Below, piece after piece: positions 27,092 through 36,900 of a stretch of DNA of 64,000 bases. Within the stretch, counting starts at the first letter, position 1, and each line of letters starts with the position of its first letter. The notes under the pieces were generated by a model. It saw nothing but the letters and a program-made list of their open reading frames with translations, searched no databases and was not told the origin of the DNA. The stretch is from Lewinellaceae bacterium (GTDB taxonomy: Bacteria > Bacteroidota > Bacteroidia > Chitinophagales > Saprospiraceae). The position numbers and the translations under genes are program-made. Location: the NCBI GenBank assembly GCA_020636375.1, contig JACJXZ010000002.1:496001-560000 (forward strand), given 5' to 3'.

Positions 27092-27392
27092 ATTTGCTAT
27101 TATTGGGCGAGAATCGAAACATGGGTTTTACATGACGGCAGAGGAATAAATAGAAAAGGGGATATTAGCGTGAAGGAATGTTAGGAGAAAGAGGCAGACA
27201 ATATGCAACAATGTAGTCGCTTTTACGTATAGAGTAATCAGGGAAATAATCTTAAAAACACTAACGATTCACCTCATAAAAACTCACATTCATTTAATTT
27301 TTATATCTATTTGCTCGAAAGGCACCGTAATAGCCTGGCAGTTGAATGAACACCGGGTCTTATATTGATATACATTAAAATGAAAAATCAAG
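27092..27392. other. AT-rich left border of the DISARM island
   Basis: A 301-base gap where base composition changes sharply from GC-rich to AT-rich. It must hold the promoter for vsr and the methyltransferase, but I see no good TAnnTTTG match. No tRNA, integrase or terminal repeat that also appears near 39.5 kb was found. Confidence 0.5.
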
Positions 27393-27827
27393 ATGGCAGA
27401 CGTTCACGATAAAAGAACGCGCAGTTACAATATGAGTAAAATCAGGTCCAAGGATACAAAACCTGAAATGATAGTCCGCAAATATTTGTTTGCCAAAGGT
27501 TTTCGTTATCGCTTGCATGACAAGAAACTCCCGGGTAAACCTGATCTCGTGTTGCCTAAGTATAGTACAGTGATTTTCGTGCATGGATGTTTCTGGCATG
27601 GGCATGAAGGGTGTAAATATTTTGTAGTCCCAAAAACAAGAACCGATTGGTGGCTAAACAAAATAAACAGAAACAAAGAGCTTGATCGACAAAATTTCCT
27701 TGAACTGAAAAAAATGCAATGGGAAATAATCACAGTTTTTGAGTGCGAGTTAAAAAATGGCAAGGCTGAAGCTACGTTGGGAAACCTGACTAAACAACTA
27801 AAAGAAAGTGGAAATACCAATAATTGA
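27393..27827 (+). CDS. vsr: Very short patch repair endonuclease Vsr
   Basis: A 144-residue endonuclease that nicks next to T:G mismatches arising when 5-methylcytosine deaminates. The family pattern is complete: MSKIRSKDTKPEMIVRK, FRYRLHDKKLPGKPDLVLP, then VIFVHGCFWHGHEGCK with the active-site Asp and His residues and the zinc-binding Cys/His cluster. The length is normal. Its end overlaps the methyltransferase start by 20 bases, so the two are cotranslated. Vsr is a companion of Dcm-like methyltransferases; its presence suggests that the neighbour methylates a cytosine inside a Dcm-type site (inference). Not a standard DISARM component. Confidence 0.93.
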   Translation: MADVHDKRTRSYNMSKIRSKDTKPEMIVRKYLFAKGFRYRLHDKKLPGKPDLVLPKYSTVIFVHGCFWHGHEGCKYFVVPKTRTDWWLNKINRNKELDRQNFLELKKMQWEIITVFECELKNGKAEATLGNLTKQLKESGNTNN

Positions 27828-29406
27828 TATATTTGCTGGACCAGGTGGGCTTGGAGAAGGATTTTGTGCATTTCGGAATCCTGAAACCGGCGAAAAAGAA
27901 TTTAAGATTGCTCTTTCAATAGAAAAAGAATTTCATGCCCACCAAACACTCACTTTAAGGAGTTTCTTCAGGCAATTCAGTGTGGAAAATATCCCTGGTG
28001 ATTACTATGATTTTGTTCGGGGCAACCTTTCAATGGAGGAGCTTTTTGAAAAGTGGCCAAAGCAAGCCGAAAAAGCGCAAAATGAGGCCTGGAAAGCGCA
28101 GCTGGGGGAAGACGAAAATGCTGTCCCAAATAATATTGTGAATAAAAGGATTAAAGGGGCTTTAAAAGGAGCAAAGGACTGGTTACTTATTGGTGGACCT
28201 CCTTGCCAGGCATATTCTGTTGTTGGCAGGGTTCGTAGACAGGAAAAAATGCTGGATGAAAGAAAAGACGAACGGGTTGGGTTGTACAAGCAATATTTAA
28301 GGATTCTGGCTGTTCATAATCCTGCCGTTTTCGTGATGGAAAATGTGCGAGGACTGCTTTCAGCACAAACAAAAGCAAGCCGCGTCTTTTCCAATATTAT
28401 GAGTGATCTTACTAATCCCGTCGAAGCTTACCTTTCAGAAAATGGAAGTAATGGAATTCACTTAGAGTGTCCAGGATATAAAATCTATTCCCTTGTCGCA
28501 AAGCCTGAGAGGTTTATTGATGGAAATCCCGTTTATAATCCGCAGGACTTTCTCATATTTTCCGAAAACCATGGCGTACCGCAAACCCGGCACCGGGTAA
28601 TTTTGCTCGGCATACGAAAAGATTTCGATATCTGCCCTGGTACCTTGCCCTTTGAGGATGAAATATCAGCAGGTAGTGTTTTATATGGGTTACCAAGACT
28701 TAGAAGTGGGCTTTCAAAAGTCAATGATGAAGGGAAAAACTGGAAAAAAGCAATTAGCCATATACTGAACAACAAGATTATAAAAGGAATTGATGATGAT
28801 GTCAAAAGAAAAATTCAAATACAACTCAATAACATGACTATTCCAAGAAAAGGAACCGGACTGGAGTTTGTCTCAGACAAAAAAGCTAATGTTAATTATC
28901 GCTCCGATTGGTATCTGGATGAAAACCTTGGAGGAGTTTGCAATCATTCTTCAAGAAGCCACATGGAAAGTGATTTACTCCGCTATTTCTTTGTCTCCTG
29001 TTTTGGAAAAGTAAAAAAGCGATCGCCCAAACTGGAAGATTTTCCTGCTGCCTTATTGCCTGACCACAAAAATGTTCAGGCAGGGATTAATGATCGGAAG
29101 TTTGCTGACCGGTTCCGGGTACAATTATGGAATAAACCATGTAAAACTATAACTAGTCATATTTCAAAAGACGGGCATTATTATATACATCCTGACCCTA
29201 CACAATGCAGAAGTTTTACTGTCAGGGAGGCGGCCAGAATACAGACCTTCCCGGACAATTATTACTTCTGTGGATCTCGGACAGCTCAGTTTACTCAGGT
29301 AGGGAATGCGGTGCCGCCTTTGCTGGCGAATAAAATTGCTGAAATTGTCCATGAAGTTTTCAACAAAATCAAAATAACAAACAAAAAGTTATTATTCGTC
29401 CGGTAA
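27808..29406 (+). CDS. drmMII: C5-cytosine DNA methyltransferase (DrmMII-like)
   Basis: A 532-residue DNA (cytosine-5) methyltransferase. Motif I is DIFAGPGGLGEG (7-18), motif IV is GGPPCQAYS with catalytic Cys133, motif VI is ENVRG (178-182), motif VIII is QTRHRVILLGIR, and motifs IX and X are REAARIQTFP and QVGNAVPPLLANKIA. A large target-recognition region lies between VIII and IX. In class 2 DISARM the C5 methyltransferase DrmMII marks host DNA as self. Context with DrmE, DrmA and DrmB supports that role here. The sequence is AT-rich like the rest of the island. Confidence 0.88.
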   Translation: MEIPIIDIFAGPGGLGEGFCAFRNPETGEKEFKIALSIEKEFHAHQTLTLRSFFRQFSVENIPGDYYDFVRGNLSMEELFEKWPKQAEKAQNEAWKAQLGEDENAVPNNIVNKRIKGALKGAKDWLLIGGPPCQAYSVVGRVRRQEKMLDERKDERVGLYKQYLRILAVHNPAVFVMENVRGLLSAQTKASRVFSNIMSDLTNPVEAYLSENGSNGIHLECPGYKIYSLVAKPERFIDGNPVYNPQDFLIFSENHGVPQTRHRVILLGIRKDFDICPGTLPFEDEISAGSVLYGLPRLRSGLSKVNDEGKNWKKAISHILNNKIIKGIDDDVKRKIQIQLNNMTIPRKGTGLEFVSDKKANVNYRSDWYLDENLGGVCNHSSRSHMESDLLRYFFVSCFGKVKKRSPKLEDFPAALLPDHKNVQAGINDRKFADRFRVQLWNKPCKTITSHISKDGHYYIHPDPTQCRSFTVREAARIQTFPDNYYFCGSRTAQFTQVGNAVPPLLANKIAEIVHEVFNKIKITNKKLLFVR

Positions 29407-29493
29407 TCATGACAGGGAATTATAATTAACAATTACTAAATACCTTGTAGACTTGCGGACTCAAAATAAACCAACACTCAGCCTTTATCCCAC

Positions 29494-32235
29494 ATGAATG
29501 ATTTATTGAAAGATAAAGAATATCACTTAACCCCGGGCGACAAGGAGTTTAGTCCAATAATAAAGGCGAGTGCATATATTGGGCTTAAATACCGAGACCA
29601 TGTTGTAAATAACACGGGAAAAGAATGCTTACCCCTTTTCTTTTCTTTTCCAGATAAGAAATCAGCCTCAGTATGGCTCTCTATTGCACTATTAATTAAT
29701 TTTTTTAATGAAGATTATATATATTCGGAAAATAAACCAGAAATTGAATTATCAGTTGACAAATTATACTCGATCTATGGAAGCATCGGTAGATATAAAG
29801 GAAAGCAAGATGGAAAATTGCTTTTTCAATTTGAACCCGATCCTGAAAAAAGTTTGATAGTTGAGTGCGAAGAGAGTGTAATTTCTGCAGTAAAAAGTGT
29901 AGCGCAAAACAGGGCTATTAACACGCATAACCACTATATTAACAGAAAGAAGAAGGCTAAAGAGAAACGTACTCCGATATCAAAAATACTGGAACCTCAT
30001 GAAGGTGTCATCATTAATGATCAATTGCTAATGTCCAAAGTCCTTTTAATAGCAGGAAGAGGGCAAACAGGCGAAATAAACACAGATATTGATAGCAATA
30101 AAATTTATAATCAATCGCTCAGAAGTACATTTTCACCAAACGAAAACATAATTGTAAAACAGGATTTGAAAGAATTCAAAGCTGGATTTGACCATGATTA
30201 TGAAAATAAAGTGACAGAGTTTATTGACTGGATAAATTCTTTAGCAGGGATAACAGAAAGTAACAAGCTTAAAGCAAAGCTAATTTCATTAAGTGATTCC
30301 ATTAAAAGAAAAGGAAGTATATCGGAAGACATAGATTGTATTTTCAATGAAATTATTGAAGATTATTCGGAAACTGAGTCTAGGCTGGAACATTTGGAGG
30401 ATACATATCCAGGTGTTGAATATAAGTTACCAAAGACCCTCAAAACTGTTGTAATAAATGACATAAGTCAAGTTGAACTTTATCCCGATACCGTAAAAAG
30501 GTTCCTTGAAAAGAAAATACCTGTTATTTTTGTTTCAAACAGATCTATAGAAAGAATATCAGATCTTTCATTTTATCATCAATTGTTTAATCCTAAAAAT
30601 GGCATCTTTAAGGATGCTTTTAGAATTAACTGGAATAAAGCTAAAATCCAAAAACTCATTTCCACAGTAGAAGAAAAAGAAAATTTCCTTGATGAAAATT
30701 TGTGGAAAGCCTGCAAAAGGTATGCAAAACAAACTATCACTATTAAAATCCAACGTGAGCCGGAAGGATTTCATTTAGATCAAAGCATCAGATATATTCA
30801 TCAAAAAATCAGGGGATTAGAAGGTTTTGAAAATTTAAAGGCTGCATTTTATCAATATTTATATCCAGCCCTTTATGCAGCAAAGAATTCTCATTCACTT
30901 AGCAAGCCTGTTTCATCACTTATCTTTGAATTTGCAAAAGCGTGGGATGAAAATAAAGGTTACATCACAAATCATGAGCTTTTGAATCAAATAAATAATA
31001 CGCTCGCAGAACTCACCAATACATACTATTCCAACACCAAGAATTACCACGGTGCTAATGTATTTTGTAGTCCCATATCAATTAAGCGGGAAGATGAGAT
31101 TTTCATTCCTTCCGAATACAATAAAATTAATTTAGCTGATTTCGATACTGAAAAGATCCTTTTTAGCGGTTTCCCGTACCGGGAACACTCAAACAAATAT
31201 CTTCTTGACGCCGTCACTAAACATTTTATTCCTGAATTAACGATTCTATGCTGGCCCTGTGAAGGAGAATTGACTTATCATTATTTAAATAAAAGAATAC
31301 TATCAGGATATTTTACAGATAAAATCCCCATAAATGTAGATTTGTCTCCTAATTTGAAACTGAATCATCCTGCTGATTTCAGTAAGGAGATTGAAAGTTT
31401 TTTAGAAGTTGATGAAAACATTATAGATAAAAAGCATGACCACTTAGCAGAAGAGGATGGCTTAATTGAATTCAATAATTTTCAATATGAAAGATATAAA
31501 ATTAAAAATAATGATAGCAAACAATTCCAGTACAGCGTTCCATGCAATATAATTCGCTTCGATGATGGATGTTTTATGTTTTTGCCGATTCAAAGCAATG
31601 TCCTTGGTGAATTTGAGAATGATAAAGGCAATATATCAGTTAGAAAACTGAAATTCAAAGACCTTAATATAGGTTTAAGGATTTTTAAGTTTAAAAGAGA
31701 TCAAATAAATTATATGAATCTCCTTCAAAACAATGAAGAAGTTGAACGGGCAGCCAACGATTTAAAAGTTTGGAGAGAAACACTTTCCATGTTGGCTCGA
31801 GATATTAAAACTGAAAGAAAACTAAGTTATTTTTTGTCATCTATCGCAGAAAAATATCATATAAATGAAGCTAATCCAAATATTGGAAATTTAAAAAGAT
31901 GGTTATATGATGAAGAAATGATTGCCCCAAGTAAGGATAATCTAAACTTGATAATTGCCGCTGGTAAAGAAAAAGGCTTAATATATTGCGATCTTGAAAA
32001 ACAAGTTGAACAGATTTTCAAAGCATATAAATTTATGAACTCTGCTCATATAAAGCTTGGGCATCAACTAAAAAAAGCTATTAGTGAAAAACTAACAAAT
32101 AAGAAAAACAGAGAAATGGAACTTTCAGTAAAAATAAACTATACTGATATTGAAATTCAAGGAAAGACCATTTCTGGACTAGAACAAAGCAATATTGAAG
32201 TTGAATATCATCACACACGAAAATTCCTATGCTGA
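29494..32235 (+). CDS. drmE: DrmE-like DISARM protein
   Basis: A 913-residue protein with no classical catalytic motif visible. It starts MNDLLKDKEYHLTPGD and has a Cys/Trp-containing segment (LTILCWPCEGELTYHYL) near residue 590. Charged helical stretches dominate. Size, composition and place just upstream of a DrmA/DrmB pair and after a C5 methyltransferase match DrmE, the class 2 DISARM protein of unknown mechanism. This assignment rests on context and general resemblance, not on a motif. Its stop overlaps the start of the NERD-helicase gene by 7 bases. It is 87 bases from the methyltransferase, so the two may be one operon. Confidence 0.6.
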   Translation: MNDLLKDKEYHLTPGDKEFSPIIKASAYIGLKYRDHVVNNTGKECLPLFFSFPDKKSASVWLSIALLINFFNEDYIYSENKPEIELSVDKLYSIYGSIGRYKGKQDGKLLFQFEPDPEKSLIVECEESVISAVKSVAQNRAINTHNHYINRKKKAKEKRTPISKILEPHEGVIINDQLLMSKVLLIAGRGQTGEINTDIDSNKIYNQSLRSTFSPNENIIVKQDLKEFKAGFDHDYENKVTEFIDWINSLAGITESNKLKAKLISLSDSIKRKGSISEDIDCIFNEIIEDYSETESRLEHLEDTYPGVEYKLPKTLKTVVINDISQVELYPDTVKRFLEKKIPVIFVSNRSIERISDLSFYHQLFNPKNGIFKDAFRINWNKAKIQKLISTVEEKENFLDENLWKACKRYAKQTITIKIQREPEGFHLDQSIRYIHQKIRGLEGFENLKAAFYQYLYPALYAAKNSHSLSKPVSSLIFEFAKAWDENKGYITNHELLNQINNTLAELTNTYYSNTKNYHGANVFCSPISIKREDEIFIPSEYNKINLADFDTEKILFSGFPYREHSNKYLLDAVTKHFIPELTILCWPCEGELTYHYLNKRILSGYFTDKIPINVDLSPNLKLNHPADFSKEIESFLEVDENIIDKKHDHLAEEDGLIEFNNFQYERYKIKNNDSKQFQYSVPCNIIRFDDGCFMFLPIQSNVLGEFENDKGNISVRKLKFKDLNIGLRIFKFKRDQINYMNLLQNNEEVERAANDLKVWRETLSMLARDIKTERKLSYFLSSIAEKYHINEANPNIGNLKRWLYDEEMIAPSKDNLNLIIAAGKEKGLIYCDLEKQVEQIFKAYKFMNSAHIKLGHQLKKAISEKLTNKKNREMELSVKINYTDIEIQGKTISGLEQSNIEVEYHHTRKFLC

Positions 32236-33950
32236 TACCCGACAATATCACAGAATTTGAATCAAATGGGGAAAAATTGATGTATTTCAATTTTAAGAAC
32301 GATGGTTCAGCCAGAAACATGTACGTACTTCATTCAGTCTTCACTAATTACCATTTGCAAAATGTAAGTGGTGAACTGGATTTTTTAGTACTTGCTCCCG
32401 GAATGGGGATATTTGCTATTGAAGTTAAACATGGCAGAGTTGCAAGGAAAGATGGAGTATGGGAATTTACAAACAAGAAAGGTAAAACAACTAAAAAAAC
32501 CAAAAGTCCTTTCGCCCAGGTTTCTCATACAATGCACTCGCTCAGAAACTTCATTGTGAACAAGGTAAAGGATAATCAAAAACAAAGAGAAAAACTATCT
32601 AATTTGCTATGGGGAACAGGTGTCGCCTTCACAAGTTTCGAATACCTGCCGGATGTTGGCCAGGAAGCTGAATCTTGGCAGATTTTTATCAAAGAGGGCT
32701 TACGAATGAAAATTGGCCAGTATATAAATTCTTTAAGCATAGGCTTCCATAATAAGTTTTCCGGTAAGCCATGGTATGACTCCAACGAATCTCGGCCTAC
32801 TCGCAAAGATTGCGAGATGATTATTCAGATAATTCGTGGTGATTTTGATACCAGTTATACCGATTTAAACAAGCTTAGAGAGAGCGACCAGTTAATAGAA
32901 GAGTTTACAAAAGAACAATTCCAGTTACTGGATATTACGAATTACAATGACAGGTGTTTATTTGAAGGAGCAGCAGGTACAGGCAAAACCCTTCTAGCCT
33001 TGGAACTATTCAGAAGAAAAGTAGAGCGAAATTTAAAAATTGGCTTATTCTGTTATAACAGAAAACTCGGGAAGCATCTATCCTTTTTGACTGAAAAGCT
33101 TAAAACTAAATCAAATTACTATGCAGGCTCTTTACATGGGTATTTACTTCAAAATACGGATATAAACATCTCCAAGTACGATCATAATTTTTTTAGTGAA
33201 GAACTCCCTTTTGAGTTTTTGCTACAGAAAGAGGACTTGAGTAATGAAGAAAAGTTTGACTTCCTTGTAATCGATGAGGCCCAGGATTTAATAACACCAT
33301 ACTACCTTGAAGTTTTCGATCATGTATTAAAAGGTGGTCTGAAAAAAGGGCTTTGGACATTTTTTGGCGATTTTTCAAATCAGGCGATTTTTCTTAACCA
33401 ATCTCAACAAGACCTATTCAGCTTATTAAAACAGAAATCTGATTTTGTGAACCTTCCTCCACTTAAAGTGAATTGCCGAAATACAAAAGTTATTGCAAGG
33501 CAAAATACATTATTAACCGGCACAAAATTCCCGGAATTTCTGCACGGTGGACTTCAGGGAAAACCAATAGTCCAAAGATTTCCCGCAAAAGGTTCTTATA
33601 TCTTGGTTATTGAGAAAATAGTTCGAGAACTTCAAGAAACAGGGATCCCTGTTTCTGATATTATTTTACTGGCGCCCAGGAAGTTTGATAGCTCTACTCT
33701 TGGAAGTTCAGAATTCATTAAAAAATTGTTTGGCGATGGCCTGTCCTTTTCAACTATCCAGGCATACAAGGGGCTGGAAAAGAACATTGTCATCATATAT
33801 GACTTTAATGAATTAGCCTCTGGTCATGCTCAATGCTTGCTGTATGTCGCGTTATCACGAGCCAGACAAATGTTGTACATAGTATTGGATAATAACCTTG
33901 AAAAGGAGTACAACCAATTAATCCAGAATAACCTTTCAAAGCTTGATTAA
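32229..33950 (+). CDS. NERD nuclease-domain / SF1 (UvrD-like) helicase fusion
   Basis: A 573-residue fusion. Residues 25-140 form a NERD domain with the PD-(D/E)XK signature: Asp51 in GELDFLVL, then Glu65 and Lys67 in FAIEVKHG. A superfamily 1 helicase follows: Walker A GAAGTGKT (247-254), Walker B FLVIDEAQD (345-353), motif III FFGDFSNQAIF, motif IV VNCRNT, and the UvrD-type end YVALSRARQMLYIV. It overlaps the DrmE gene by 7 bases and ends 1 base before the DrmA start, so it is locked into the operon. Known DISARM has the nuclease-like DrmC here instead. I infer that this protein supplies a nuclease/translocase function in a variant system. Confidence 0.88.
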   Translation: MLIPDNITEFESNGEKLMYFNFKNDGSARNMYVLHSVFTNYHLQNVSGELDFLVLAPGMGIFAIEVKHGRVARKDGVWEFTNKKGKTTKKTKSPFAQVSHTMHSLRNFIVNKVKDNQKQREKLSNLLWGTGVAFTSFEYLPDVGQEAESWQIFIKEGLRMKIGQYINSLSIGFHNKFSGKPWYDSNESRPTRKDCEMIIQIIRGDFDTSYTDLNKLRESDQLIEEFTKEQFQLLDITNYNDRCLFEGAAGTGKTLLALELFRRKVERNLKIGLFCYNRKLGKHLSFLTEKLKTKSNYYAGSLHGYLLQNTDINISKYDHNFFSEELPFEFLLQKEDLSNEEKFDFLVIDEAQDLITPYYLEVFDHVLKGGLKKGLWTFFGDFSNQAIFLNQSQQDLFSLLKQKSDFVNLPPLKVNCRNTKVIARQNTLLTGTKFPEFLHGGLQGKPIVQRFPAKGSYILVIEKIVRELQETGIPVSDIILLAPRKFDSSTLGSSEFIKKLFGDGLSFSTIQAYKGLEKNIVIIYDFNELASGHAQCLLYVALSRARQMLYIVLDNNLEKEYNQLIQNNLSKLD

Positions 33951-33951
33951 T

Positions 33952-36900
33952 ATGAAAGACATAAGAAATGAACTCATTAAGGCATTAGAACAAGAAATAA
34001 TAGGTCCTGCTCCAAATCCGGAATACATAGATGCTTTAACCGGAGAAGAGTTATTATTGTCCAGAGTGCATGGATCACCTCAATCTAGATATGGAGCTGC
34101 AATACTTTATCCCCAACAATTCCCGGCAGAGCATCAACCTGATGGAGATTCTGACAAATCTACTAACAGCACTGAAGAAGATATTCCTAAAACAGAAAGA
34201 GAACATGAGACAAGGGGGTTGGTCGAAGAAGGAAATTTTGATGAAGAACCAGTTGGATTAGCCAATCAATTCAAACCCTCAGCAATGGGTTTTACTATAA
34301 GATTTTATTCAGATGTGAAAAATAACGAAATAACTCTGTCATTCAAATCAGCATGTTATGAAAAAGCGCAAGGACAACAGGTAGTAAAAAGAAAAAATAA
34401 AGAAAATGAAATTGAACATGTCACATTTAATGGTCAGATTTTTTTATCCGATTATTGGATAAGAAAACCATTAAATGTTGAAAGTATCACTTTTAAACTT
34501 AATCGGCTATTTTCAAATAATGCCAAATCACATGAGAAAATCCTGATTCAAAAGGGCAAAGAACCTTGGTTAAAATTGAGTATATTTGACCGCACAACCA
34601 AGCAAGACAAAGAGGAAGGGTTTATCACTCTAACTTTCACCCTAATTAATGCCTTAGCCGCAACCACAGATTTCCGGGTAAATACTGCTAACGTTCTTTT
34701 TCAAAATGAATTAAAATTAACAACCGCAAACCCTGACTTGATTGCCCCCTATCGTGAAAAGGTGTCTTCTGTTGACACAGCCGAAGAGAAGGAACTAAAC
34801 CTACTGTATCGCAAAAAAAGAATATACGCTATAGGTCACGGAGCGGCTGTTGTCTGGACAAACGACAATGGCAAAATAGAAAAGATTACAGAGATAAAAA
34901 CAGCCATACTTCCTGTTTATGAAATGCCGCAGATTGCTCCAACCTCACATGTTGAGTTAAGTATGTATGAATTATCAGATGAAGGCAACTGGGATATAGC
35001 AAAAGAAAGCTTGAAAAGGCTTGAACGAGGTTATGAAAATTGGGTTGAAGGTATTGCTGAATTATCACAAAACTCCACCGAATTAAAAAACTATGGGGAA
35101 GCTGCAAGAATTAATGTCGAAAAATGTCGTAATTCTTTAAATCGGATAAAAAAGGGAATACAAACCCTAATTAAAGAAGAGGAAAATTCAGATACAGTTA
35201 ACTCCTTCAGATGGATGAACAGAGCAATGATTTGGCAACAACAACGCTCAAAAACTCCGATTAGGAAATGGATTCGCACTGGTAAAAAAGATAATTATCA
35301 ATTCAAATTAGCTGGAATTGGTGAAGATCAAAGACAGAGTTTTCTAAGCTTGGAAGAGTACCACGATTCTGATAAATCAAAGGGGCGGTGGCGACCTTTC
35401 CAATTGGCTTTCATACTTATGAATATTGAGTCTATCATTGATCCTTCATCAAACGAACGTGATATTATTGACCTTATTTGGTTCCCCACAGGAGGTGGAA
35501 AAACAGAAGCTTATCTTGGTCTTACTGCCTTCACAATATTTTTTCGTAGACTCCAGGGAAAAGACAAATGGAATTGGAACGAATTTGGAGGAACTACTGC
35601 TATCATGCGATACACATTGCGTCTGCTTACAACACAACAATATGAACGAGCAGCCTCGTTAATTTGTGGCTGCGATCTTATTAGAAGAAAAAACGAGAAA
35701 TTTCTTGGAACAGAACCAATCTCGATAGGATTATGGGTCGGTGGAGCATCTACTCCAAATAAGCATGATGAAGCAGTCGCTCAATTAAATAGGCTAAAAA
35801 AACAAAATAATGCAGATTATAGTTTTATAGTGATGAAATGCCCATGTTGTGCTGCTCAGATTGGCAAATTAAAACAACCGATTGAAAATCAAAAAATAAA
35901 AGGACTTTCAAAAAAGGATGGCCAAGATGGGATGGTAGTTTTTAAATGTGAAAATCTAAATTGCGATTTTTCTAATGAACCCTTACCTCTACATGTGGTT
36001 GATGATTATATATATGAAAATCCGCCGACACTCCTTTTGGGTACAGTAGATAAATTTTCTATGATTACATGGAATAAAGAGGCGGGAAAGCTATTTGGGT
36101 TCAGAGAAAAGAACGGTGAATGGACGAGAATTAAACCTCCCACATTGATCATTCAGGATGAGTTACACCTGATTTCAGGTCCTCTCGGGACTATGGTAGG
36201 TTTATATGAAACAATGGTACAAGCTCTCTGTAATAATTATTCCCTTAGTAAACCACCTTTCATTTCCCACGAAGCATTGGAGGATTACATCTCTCCGAAG
36301 ATTATTGCGTCTTCTGCTACTATCAGCAGGGCTTTTGAACAAGTGCAAAGTCTTTATGCAATTACGGACAAAAGTAAACTAAATATCTTTCCTGCCCAGG
36401 GCCTATCATTTGGCGATACATGGTTTTCAGAAGAAAAAACAATTTCTGATGATTATCCTGGCAGAAAGTATGTAGGCATTTTGGCTCCAGGATATCCATC
36501 AATGCAAACAGCTATCGTCAGAGCATATGCAGCAGTTTTACAAAAAGTGGGAGAACTAAAACCAGAAAAACATATTGACTATTATTGGACTTTGTTAGGA
36601 TATTTTAATAGTATCCGGGAGCTTGGTGGCGCATCTTCTCTTGTATTTAGCGATATCAGGGAAAGATTAAGTCAAATTCACCAACGTGAGTTAATCGTTT
36701 CAGATCAAAAAAGGTTTATTCGCAGAAGCGAAGAATTAACAAGCAGAATAAGCTCATCTGAAATCCCGGATATTCTGAAAAAATTAGAAGAAAACTTTAA
36801 CCAGGAAAAAGGCCAGGTCCTGGATATTTGTTTAGCGACAAATATGGTTGCAACTGGAGTTGATGTATCAAGACTCGGTTTAATGTTTATCCATGGCCAA

